Assembly (NCBI RefSeq): GCF_018613155.1
Contig: NZ_JAGGQU010000011.1
Coordinates: forward strand, 1-64,000
DNA: 64,000 nucleotides
Direction of reading: 5' to 3'
From: Bacillus sp. ISL-55
Lineage (GTDB): Bacteria; Bacillota; Bacilli; Bacillales; Cytobacillaceae
In this document: positions 17,200 through 24,221 of the stretch, piece by piece
How positions within the stretch are numbered: position 1 is the stretch's first letter
Layout of the letters: the number at the start of each line of letters is the position of its first letter
Program-made: the position numbers and the translations under genes
Notes under the pieces: generated by a model
What the model was told of the DNA's origin: nothing
Databases searched by the model: none
Seen by the model: only the letters and a program-made list of their open reading frames with translations

Positions 17200-17799
17200 T
17201 TACATTTCTTTCTGTTTTCGTTTTACATAATTCAGCGATAAAAGAAAGAAACCACTAGAAATCAGAATGATGCCAAGAACCAAGATGTTGAAAGTTTTAG
17301 TCGCAGTGTTTGGCAGTAAGCTTCCTTCCTGATAATCTGCAGGGAATGCCTTTGCAGCGAAGTCAAAGGCAACCGTTGTGTCAACACCTTGATACTCATT
17401 TTTTAAACTAACAGGTAAGCCCACTGTAAAGGTTAACTTCTTTGAATCCATTTCCCTGAATTTTCCCAGATCTAAGTTATTTAGCTCCAGTAACCGTCCT
17501 TTAAACAAGATATTATGTTTATCCTCAACGGAAATGTTCAACTGTTTATATAGTTCCGATGAACCTTTTTCTTTACGGGGATTTAGAAAGACTTTAGGTA
17601 CGGCGTTACCTTCATAGTTAACCTCTAATGTGGAGACAATTTCATCTCCAGGAGCCATGTTGCTTGCATTTATAAAGCTTGATTCTGGGAAAGTTTTCAA
17701 TGATAGTTTCATATCTTCACCATATACAGGTAGTGTTTTACTAAATCCAATAGACAGAACCATAAGAAATATAATTAAAAATCTCAACGTATAAAACAA
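17200..17799 (-). CDS. TasA/CalY-like surface protein with LPNTA sortase motif
   Basis: The 199-residue protein has an N-terminal signal peptide (about 1-28), a beta-sandwich of TasA/camelysin character (APGDEIVSTLEVNYEG is the usual strand after the first lobe), and a C-terminal cell-wall sorting signal: LPNTATKTF, a hydrophobic helix, then KRKQKEM. LPNTA is the motif of class D sortases in Bacillus rather than LPXTG. It may therefore tether TasA-type fibres to peptidoglycan (inference). The start is TTG behind AAGGAGG. It sits at the end of the matrix locus but has its own upstream region with a SinR-type dyad and follows a terminator. No sortase gene is in the window. Confidence 0.75.
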   Translation of the reverse strand: MFYTLRFLIIFLMVLSIGFSKTLPVYGEDMKLSLKTFPESSFINASNMAPGDEIVSTLEVNYEGNAVPKVFLNPRKEKGSSELYKQLNISVEDKHNILFKGRLLELNNLDLGKFREMDSKKLTFTVGLPVSLKNEYQGVDTTVAFDFAAKAFPADYQEGSLLPNTATKTFNILVLGIILISSGFFLLSLNYVKRKQKEM

Positions 17800-17882
17800 T
17801 TTTTATGCCTCCTTCTTTTCAATAAAATACGTTCTATATAATGAATTATATAACATAAATAAGTTATAATAAATAAATTTTT

Positions 17883-17898
17883 GTTCTATAAAAGGAAC
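17883..17898. promoter_or_regulatory. SinR-type dyad GTTC-N8-GAAC upstream of the LPNTA gene
   Basis: GTTCTATAAAAGGAAC lies 84 bases before the start codon; another GTTCTAT is at 17831-17837. The same dyad geometry occurs upstream of tapA and matches the inverted-repeat operator known for B. subtilis SinR. The rest of this 320-base gap (17800-18119) is AT-rich and contains the terminator of the 866-aa gene. Confidence 0.5.
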
Positions 17899-17975
17899 GA
17901 TTATGCAGTCAGTTTTGTCTAATCACTACCCCATAAATGTAAACAGCATATTTGATCATTTAAAATAAATAAAAG

Positions 17976-18011
17976 TAGCGTGTACAAAAGATTAAAACTT
18001 TTGTACACGCT
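17976..18011 (-). terminator. Terminator of the 866-aa protein gene
   Basis: A 13-bp stem AGCGTGTACAAAA/TTTTGTACACGCT with a 10-base loop, followed by a T-rich stretch on the minus strand, about 110 bases after the stop. Confidence 0.7.
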
Positions 18012-18119
18012 CCTTTAATAATACCAGATTCTTATCACAATATATTCTTATTTTGACTTTAGAAGATACGACTAAAAGCTCTTTTTTTAAGATAGTGTAC
18101 TTTTGTCCGCTTCCTTTAA

Positions 18120-20720
18120 TTAATCAAGAGGTGGGAAAATAATGAGATTTCCTTTAATGGTACTTAATGAAGCGATGGATGAAGCATTTGCAGATTGAGC
18201 TTCTTTTAATCTTGCTTTAACTCTTGTATTATCCTCGTCAGTTGCCAATAGTTCAATTGCTTTAGCTAGTTTCCTATCAACAACAGAAGTTTGCAGATCT
18301 GCTCCAACTGCTAGATTTTTTATATAATCGTGCAGGAACGATGGCATGGAAGAAGAGTAAGATTCTAATAGTTCTTTCAGCAATGCCGTTTTCACTTTTG
18401 CCTCTGCATTTGCTGCTTTTGCTTTCTCCAGGTAATCTTTAATCTCTTCTTCAGAGGCTGATGCATTGATTTTTCCCATGGCTTCTTTCATTTCTGCTTC
18501 AGCTAATTTACTCTTTTCGATAGCAGCTGTTACTACTGCCATTATATCTCCTTCAGATTCTTCTGGACTCTTAATTTCAAAATTAATTTCTTGTAGTATC
18601 TCATTTCCAGCGTGGTCTACTGCTTTTAAGATAACTGTATGCTGGCCAACTTCACCAATAGCAGGCACATCCCCAGTATCTCCATTTATCTTTACTTCGT
18701 CTTCACCATCAACTTTATAAGTGATATATCGAATTCCGGCTTCATCATCAGAAGCAGATAAGTCAATGTGTATTGCAGTGCCTTCGGAATAAGATTCGCC
18801 GTTTTCTACACCATCTATTTCAATCACAGGCTGAACACGATCAGTAGGTGTTAGCGCAACATGTAAATCTGTAACTTCAGGTGGTACAGTAACTTCATCG
18901 CTTGTTGTTGTTTCAAATCCCGGACGGCTGACAACAACTCGATAAGTACCGGCTGCTGTATCCCAGGCATACCTTCCATCTTCTCCAGTAACTTGTGGAT
19001 TTGTAATAGGCGACATTCTGCCTGGATAAGCTTCAATATTCATATTTACCCATGTCTCAATGTCTGGGTCAAAATATTGCAGAACAACAGTCGCTCCTGG
19101 AAGCCTCCAGTCTTCATCTTTTTCTTCATTGTAAATATAACCACTTGGGTCAATCAAAACAATTTCAAATTGTTGTGGTGTACCAGTTGATCCATCCTCA
19201 TAATGTGGTGTCACCGTAATGGTCATCGGGTCTTCCCATAGACCTACATTGTCTGGTATAAAGGTGTGCGACCAATCAACGTTATTTGATGTAGTCATAT
19301 CTGCATGATATTCGGATCCATCTGCATCTGTGGCTGTAAGTATAACACCTGTAGCTCTAGGGTCGTTATATGATGCATTTACGGTAAGTGGACTCAAACG
19401 ACCGGCAGTTGGAGTGCCTTCAGGAGAAGTACCCCTTTCACCCTCTAAGGTAATATTGGGAGGAACAACAGGCTCAAGAGCCTCCACTTGATATGTCGCC
19501 GTCGCAAGAGGTTCTTCTGACCCATCTGCATAGGCATTAACTGTAAGAGTATGGGTTCCTGGAGAGTTAGGCTGAACTTTCCAGGTAACTTGATTGGTCG
19601 ATCTGCTATCCACATCCCCTAAAGTGATTGCCGCTTCAGAATCCACTAAATCAATTCCAGGTCCATTTTCAATTTCAAGTCTTACATTGTTTAATGTAGA
19701 GCCTGTAATGTTCGTAAAATATGATATTAAATTAAATGGTGCTGAAGACCATTCTTCATGAGTCAAAAGCTGCCTGCCACTTAACACCAATGCTTCGTCT
19801 CCACCTACACCTGGAATCCCATAGTAAGTTGTAATTATCTTTTGCTCGCCTGGTGCAAGAGTATCCGGATTCCACCACATTGCCACTGCACTGTCACCAG
19901 TATAGTTGCCGGCGTTAATATTAAAATCCCACTTAGAATCTACTAGCCTACCCCAGTTGGCAATTGTAAAACGGTCCGGTGCTGTGGCATCCCTTCCGCT
20001 CATGGTATATTGAGCACTGTAATTCGGGTTATCGAAACTATAAAATGCCTGCCAGAACGCAGGAACCTCAGCTCCTAAATAATCTCTTTCGTAATCAACA
20101 GATTCAACGCCATTTGTTCCAGGAACCTTAAATGGTGCATAATCGTTACCATTTACCATTGTATCATGCATCATTCTTAACCCAACTTCATGATTTTCCG
20201 CACCTGTGTTGGTAATGATATAGCGGATTTGCAGAGCATCTGGCTGTCCAGTAGCTGGATTAAGTCCCGGCTGTAAAACTTGTTTTACAGAAATATCCCC
20301 TGTTTTCCATACAGATTCATTTTTTGTATTATCATTAGAGTTTATAGGATGTGTAATAAAACTCCCATCTGGTTCATTTCCATAAATTAAGTCTTCGCCA
20401 TCCACTTTTAAACTAGTAAATGAGGTTCCTGTACCACCTGACCATCCATAAATGATATTGTACCAGTTATCAGTATCTACCTCTTTCAGACCGGCACTAA
20501 ATCTGCCATCCGAACCGATGCTGGCTTGAATAAAATCGTTGCCAATATTTCCAGGATTCACAGAAGCCATACTGAACATTCTTGTTGAAGACTGTGAAGG
20601 GAATGGCTTTTCTTTCTGGGAGCTGCCCTCTGCTCCTAAAACTGCACTCTGGAAAAGAGTCAAGAACGCCATGACAAAAACCAAAGCAGCTGAAAGGCGT
20701 TTCTTCATTTTATTTTTCAT
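18120..20720 (-). CDS. Large secreted multidomain protein of the matrix locus
   Basis: The 866-residue protein has a signal peptide (about 1-30). A beta-rich N-terminal half (about 50-420) has no clear catalytic motif. A carboxypeptidase-regulatory/SpaA-like repeat follows at about 540-615 (GEDGRYAWDTAAGTYRVVVS), then a bacterial Ig-like domain at about 630-715 (SASDDEAGIRYITYKVDG, KAVDHAGNEI), and an Ala/Glu/Lys-rich helical tail (about 720-850). There is no membrane anchor or sorting signal. It follows the tasA-like gene with a strong AGGAGG site. Adhesive or structural matrix protein is the natural guess; it has no counterpart in the three-gene B. subtilis operon. I do not recognise a named family. 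Confidence 0.6.
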   Translation of the reverse strand: MKNKMKKRLSAALVFVMAFLTLFQSAVLGAEGSSQKEKPFPSQSSTRMFSMASVNPGNIGNDFIQASIGSDGRFSAGLKEVDTDNWYNIIYGWSGGTGTSFTSLKVDGEDLIYGNEPDGSFITHPINSNDNTKNESVWKTGDISVKQVLQPGLNPATGQPDALQIRYIITNTGAENHEVGLRMMHDTMVNGNDYAPFKVPGTNGVESVDYERDYLGAEVPAFWQAFYSFDNPNYSAQYTMSGRDATAPDRFTIANWGRLVDSKWDFNINAGNYTGDSAVAMWWNPDTLAPGEQKIITTYYGIPGVGGDEALVLSGRQLLTHEEWSSAPFNLISYFTNITGSTLNNVRLEIENGPGIDLVDSEAAITLGDVDSRSTNQVTWKVQPNSPGTHTLTVNAYADGSEEPLATATYQVEALEPVVPPNITLEGERGTSPEGTPTAGRLSPLTVNASYNDPRATGVILTATDADGSEYHADMTTSNNVDWSHTFIPDNVGLWEDPMTITVTPHYEDGSTGTPQQFEIVLIDPSGYIYNEEKDEDWRLPGATVVLQYFDPDIETWVNMNIEAYPGRMSPITNPQVTGEDGRYAWDTAAGTYRVVVSRPGFETTTSDEVTVPPEVTDLHVALTPTDRVQPVIEIDGVENGESYSEGTAIHIDLSASDDEAGIRYITYKVDGEDEVKINGDTGDVPAIGEVGQHTVILKAVDHAGNEILQEINFEIKSPEESEGDIMAVVTAAIEKSKLAEAEMKEAMGKINASASEEEIKDYLEKAKAANAEAKVKTALLKELLESYSSSMPSFLHDYIKNLAVGADLQTSVVDRKLAKAIELLATDEDNTRVKARLKEAQSANASSIASLSTIKGNLIIFPPLD

Positions 20721-20788
20721 TAAATCATTCCTCCTAATTGTTCGATAATTGATTACCCTTATAAGGCATGACTCTATTTATATTCATT

Positions 20789-20820
20789 CAATAGACCACA
20801 GCATAGGCTGTGGTCTATTG
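20789..20820 (-). other. Perfect 14-bp intergenic hairpin between tasA-like and 866-aa genes
   Basis: CAATAGACCACAGC/GCTGTGGTCTATTG with a 4-base loop. No T run follows on the minus strand, so it is more likely an mRNA processing or stability element, or a weak terminator. Confidence 0.6.
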
Positions 20821-20828
20821 GATTATTA

Positions 20829-21704
20829 TTAGTTATTTCTAACCTGCTCCCAATCCGTGCCAAAGTTGAAATAGACTGATTTTCCTTGCATGGAGTTGTT
20901 ATCCACTCCGTTTGGTGCATTTTTATTAAATTGCACTGTAAAGCCTAACATTGCAGCTTTTCCGGAAGGAAGTTCAATTCCAAAGGATTCTGCATCAAAT
21001 GGGGTATTAACTAGGTCACTTAGCTTTCTATCGTACATCTTAACAACCTTGAATAGTCTATTATCTAAGCTTTGGCTTCTTTTGTTTAGCTCAGAAAACA
21101 TGTATTCGTCCAGGAATGTAAGAAGGTCTACAGCATAAGCTTGATCTTCTAAATTCGCCGATGGATTTGCCGCTAACCATACATCATATCCGGCATTAAT
21201 AACATCCATAATCATATCCATTTGATCAGCGGTCACTCTTGTATCAATAAACGGTAATCCCTGACCTCTTAAAACATCATATTCTTGTATATCCCAAATC
21301 TTAACTCTGGCCTGTCTAGCAAATAAAACATCATCTTCGTATTGAGTTCCTGAAGTTACTGCATTACCATTAGAATCTGCAGGAGTGGCTGTCAATGTCA
21401 CCAATTTCGCGTCTAAAGATCCAGTGTTCTCAAGGAATAGTCCACGAGTATGCTTGTCTCCAGGTGCCCAAAGGCCTGTCGGCATGCCACCATAATTATC
21501 AGCAACATTCTGAGAATAGAACATAGGCCCTTCATTGGGAACGTCATTACGTTTGGCAGTCATTACTAGAGTTCCTGCTGTACCTAAGCTAGGTCCGTTT
21601 GATACATCATCCTTGAAAATCGCGAACGTTGCTCCCCCAACAGCCAAGGAAGTTACTAGTAAACCTGAAATACCCATCAAGGCAACTTTATTTTTCTTTT
21701 TCAT
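20829..21704 (-). CDS. TasA-like SipW-dependent matrix fibre protein
   Basis: Secreted protein of 291 residues in the TasA/camelysin (M73) family. The N-terminus KKKNKVALMGISGLLVTSLAV followed by GGATFAIFKDD is the SipW-type signal peptide; the FAIF segment just after the helix is diagnostic. The LWAPGDKHTRGLFLENTGSLDAK segment (cut: APGDKHTRG, LENTGSLDAK) is the conserved strand pair of these jelly-roll proteins. A larger insert (about 120-230) is helical, as in TasA. It lies after the calY-like gene behind a terminator-like hairpin, so it is probably made in different amounts. Role: extracellular fibre of the biofilm matrix (family knowledge). Confidence 0.85.
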   Translation of the reverse strand: MKKKNKVALMGISGLLVTSLAVGGATFAIFKDDVSNGPSLGTAGTLVMTAKRNDVPNEGPMFYSQNVADNYGGMPTGLWAPGDKHTRGLFLENTGSLDAKLVTLTATPADSNGNAVTSGTQYEDDVLFARQARVKIWDIQEYDVLRGQGLPFIDTRVTADQMDMIMDVINAGYDVWLAANPSANLEDQAYAVDLLTFLDEYMFSELNKRSQSLDNRLFKVVKMYDRKLSDLVNTPFDAESFGIELPSGKAAMLGFTVQFNKNAPNGVDNNSMQGKSVYFNFGTDWEQVRNN

Positions 21705-21749
21705 TAGAATATATCCTCCTATTCTTACTGTAACTTTTAAAAAATCTGA

Positions 21750-21778
21750 TAAAAAAGGATGGTGCTAATACACCACCC
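21750..21778 (-). terminator. Attenuator between calY-like and tasA-like genes
   Basis: An 8-bp stem (GGGTGGTG with CACCATCC) and a 6-base loop, followed by a run of T on the minus strand. It lies inside the operon, so partial read-through is expected. Confidence 0.7.
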
Positions 21779-21790
21779 TTTCAACTCTTT

Positions 21791-22318
21791 TTACCACGCA
21801 GTTGCAGCTTCACCAGCATCTTTCACACCATCGTTATCTGCATCACCATTATTTCTGGATTGAACAGCTTTGATATTGAAAGTTACTTCGCCAGTATCTC
21901 CTTGATACTCATTGCCAGCATCAATCGGGAAATTGTATGATACGTTAAATGTATAAGATCCTCCAGCTGGAATTAATACTTCCTCAGATGGGAACGTAAT
22001 ATCAAGAGGATATGCACCACCGAAAAGATCTCCAGTTTCAGTTGTAGAATCAATCTTAACCCAAGCATTAAGAGAGCCAGTATTTTCAATCGTTAATGTA
22101 GCTGTTTCATTATCACCAGGTGCTAGGTCAGAGAAGAAAGATGTTGAGCTGAAAGCTGCTCCTCCTGTTACATCAGAAATTTCTACAGTTCCTGCAGTAA
22201 AAGTGTTACCTGTGTTAGAAGCATTTGCTGTAAACAATGCAAATGTTCCTCCGCTGATTGCTGCTACCCCGATTCCTGCTGCCATTGCTGCTCCTGCTAA
22301 ACGTTTTTTGATACCCAT
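21791..22318 (-). CDS. calY: CalY/TasA-type matrix fibre subunit
   Basis: Secreted protein of 175 residues. The SipW-type signal is clear: GIKKRLAGAAMAAGIGVAA then ISGGTFALFTANASNTGNTF. The rest is one jelly-roll domain with FSDLAPGDNETATLTIENTG and YPLDITFPSEE, typical of camelysin/TasA. The compact size resembles B. cereus CalY and TasA rather than the larger second copy encoded next. It ends with a short polar tail (NNGDADNDGVKDAGEAAT) resembling a dockerin/EF-hand-like calcium loop (D-A-D-N-D-G-V-K-D), which is not usual for the family. It is directly downstream of sipW, as in B. subtilis and B. cereus. Major biofilm fibre subunit by family. Confidence 0.88.
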   Translation of the reverse strand: MGIKKRLAGAAMAAGIGVAAISGGTFALFTANASNTGNTFTAGTVEISDVTGGAAFSSTSFFSDLAPGDNETATLTIENTGSLNAWVKIDSTTETGDLFGGAYPLDITFPSEEVLIPAGGSYTFNVSYNFPIDAGNEYQGDTGEVTFNIKAVQSRNNGDADNDGVKDAGEAATAW

Positions 22319-22359
22319 TGATTAGTTCCTCCTCTTAATATCTTAAAATTTTATATTGA

Positions 22360-22396
22360 ACTCCTGTGTAGAGACAGAGTATGTATTCACAGGAGT
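22360..22396 (-). other. Intergenic hairpin between sipW and calY
   Basis: Nine-base perfect arms ACTCCTGTG/CACAGGAGT with a 19-base loop and no T run. A possible mRNA processing or stability site that would favour the fibre message. Confidence 0.4.
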
Positions 22397-22411
22397 AACA
22401 ATCAGGTTGGT

Positions 22412-22993
22412 TTATACGGTTTTAGGTGATTCGGATGCTTCTTTTTCATCTTTTTCTTCTATAGAAGCGATTGTTCTCCATGTTGTATATACTGCATATC
22501 CTACTAGTAAAATACCTGGTAGAATTAAGAGAATAATCTTACCAGCATCTGTATTGTAAAAATTCAACCCATATCCAATGTATGGAATGGTGAAGCCATC
22601 ATAATGGCCTACTACATTCATTGCCGGAATTGGTTTTGTATCGTTGGCATCATTATTGTCACCTTTTGTGACATAGTGAACCTGTGAGTCTATTGTCTGG
22701 ATTTCCATAATTCTATGTGTAATCAGTACATTTGCATTATCAATAGATTTATAGGTAATTACATCACCTTCTTTATATATGTTGGGGTCCTTAGATGGCT
22801 TTATAGCGATTACAGATCCCGTTTTTATTCCCGGTTCCATTGATCCTGATAATACTGATTTGAGCTGGTATCCTAATATTTGAGGCTCTTCTCCAGACAC
22901 TCTTGATGAAACGACAGAGTATAGTGCAAAAACAATAACTACTACAAAGAGAGATGTAAAAGCTCTTCCGGTCCATTTTGCTAACGTTTTCAT
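22412..22993 (-). CDS. sipW: Signal peptidase I, SipW type
   Basis: Membrane signal peptidase of the ER/archaeal type that matures TasA-family proteins. The 193 residues have an N-terminal helix (about 8-30), the catalytic Ser in VLSGSMEPGIKTGSV, the catalytic His (in place of Lys) in LITHRIMEI, the TKGDNNDANDTKPI box, and a C-terminal helix (about 145-170). It begins within the tapA stop codon (TAATG), so the two are co-translated. Its substrates are very probably the calY-like and tasA-like products and perhaps TapA. Confidence 0.93.
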   Translation of the reverse strand: MKTLAKWTGRAFTSLFVVVIVFALYSVVSSRVSGEEPQILGYQLKSVLSGSMEPGIKTGSVIAIKPSKDPNIYKEGDVITYKSIDNANVLITHRIMEIQTIDSQVHYVTKGDNNDANDTKPIPAMNVVGHYDGFTIPYIGYGLNFYNTDAGKIILLILPGILLVGYAVYTTWRTIASIEEKDEKEASESPKTV

Positions 22994-23946
22994 TATGGTT
23001 TGTCACCTTCCTGTTTTTCTGTATCTTCTGTGTTTTCTGTAGAGACTTCACTGTCATCCAAATCGGGTGGCTCTTCTTTGATTTCTTCTGGATTATCCCC
23101 CATAGAAGATTTATTAGATTCCGAATTCTGTGTTTGATTTTCTTCTTCTTGTTTCTTTCCTGAATCCTTAGCTTTTTCTATATTGGATTCCTTTGGTTCT
23201 GATTTCTGATTTTGCTCTTGTGTATCTGCTTTTTTAGTTGCAGTTTCTTCTCTCTCAGAATTAACCTTTACTGAATCTGAAGTTGATTTTGGTTGAGCAG
23301 ATTCTGTGGTACTATTACATGCATTGATTTCATCCTGGGTGATATAAACAGAAACCTCTCCCCAGATTTCGAATCGTCCTTCATACTTTTCACTTTCATT
23401 TTGTGTTCCACCAGGGTGTAATGGTCTTTGCAATGCTGAGAATTTATAGTATCCAGGTTTTATTTCTGTATCTGGTTCAAACTTGAGAGTATATAACTCA
23501 TTACTATTAATTACTGGTATTTGATCTTCAAAAATAATTTCGCCCGGCTTTTTCTTGTTAATGTCCTCTATAGAAGAATATCTGACGAAGAAAGTTGATG
23601 GGCCCTTCATCGTGTTTCCATTATTGTAAATATCCGCTTTAAATCCTCTTTCACATGTAAAAGAGTAATGTTCCTTGTATGCAGCCGTCTTCTCTTCTTT
23701 TGAAAGTTCTTCACTTTTCCTTAAAAAATCGTCTTTCCAAAATACCAATGAACTGTTATCCCAGGTCTCTCTCCAAGATGCTTTTAAAGTATTACTATTA
23801 GTAACATCAGCTTTATAAAGTCCATTTGTTCCCGATATTAAGCTGGTTAGACAAAATAAAGAAACATAAAACATGAGGGGGAATTTTGCATAATTTATGT
23901 ATACCTTTGATTTATTTTTGTATTTTCTCAGTCGAGAAAGTCTCAT
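22993..23946 (-). CDS. tapA: TapA-like amyloid fibre anchoring/assembly protein
   Basis: The 317-residue secreted protein heads the matrix operon, as tapA (yqxM) does in B. subtilis. It has a basic N-terminus, a hydrophobic segment (about 22-42), then a folded domain (about 45-210) with FWKDDF, YSFTCERGFKADIYNNG and RFEIWGEVSVYI, which fits TapA. The last 100 residues are an acidic, Ser/Glu/Lys-rich disordered tail, longer than in B. subtilis TapA (253 aa). The protein helps start and anchor TasA fibres. Two Cys (in SFTCERG and INACNST) may form a disulfide. The start has a GAGGGAGGG site. Upstream lies a region rich in SinR-like sites. Confidence 0.85.
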   Translation of the reverse strand: MRLSRLRKYKNKSKVYINYAKFPLMFYVSLFCLTSLISGTNGLYKADVTNSNTLKASWRETWDNSSLVFWKDDFLRKSEELSKEEKTAAYKEHYSFTCERGFKADIYNNGNTMKGPSTFFVRYSSIEDINKKKPGEIIFEDQIPVINSNELYTLKFEPDTEIKPGYYKFSALQRPLHPGGTQNESEKYEGRFEIWGEVSVYITQDEINACNSTTESAQPKSTSDSVKVNSEREETATKKADTQEQNQKSEPKESNIEKAKDSGKKQEEENQTQNSESNKSSMGDNPEEIKEEPPDLDDSEVSTENTEDTEKQEGDKP

Positions 23947-23970
23947 TTCTTTCCCTCCCTCTTATAGAAT

Positions 23971-24167
23971 GTTCTTAAAACAAACTAATTTTGTTCTTTT
24001 TAACGAACTTTATATTTTGAGTATATGTTAACCTTCTCTATTTGAAAAACCTCGAATTCGGCTGTTTTTTCTTAATAACGCACGAATATCGTTCGTTATC
24101 TCTTTATTTCTCAAGTTTTCTTAATCTTTTGTAACTTAAACAGAACAATATGTTATATATATAGAAC
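23971..24167. promoter_or_regulatory. SinR-like operator cluster upstream of tapA
   Basis: GTTCTTA (23971), the dyad GTTCTTTTTAACGAAC (23993-24008, GTTC-N8-GAAC), GTTCGTT (24091), and on the minus strand GTTCTGT (near 24141) and GTTCTAT (24161-24167). The SinR consensus at B. subtilis tapA and eps is GTTCTYT, and SinR dimers bind GTTC-N8-GAAC. The -35/-10 elements in this 275-base region are ambiguous. Confidence 0.55.
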
Positions 24168-24179
24168 AAGGAAAGTATA

Positions 24180-24210
24180 AAAAACGCCTCCTGCATCGGG
24201 AGACGCTTTG
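24180..24210 (-). terminator. Terminator of the acyl-CoA dehydrogenase gene
   Basis: Stem CGTCTCC/GGAGGCG (one G-U pair) with a 7-base loop, then six T on the minus strand, directly after the stop. Confidence 0.8.
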
Positions 24211-24221
24211 ATTTGGCTATT

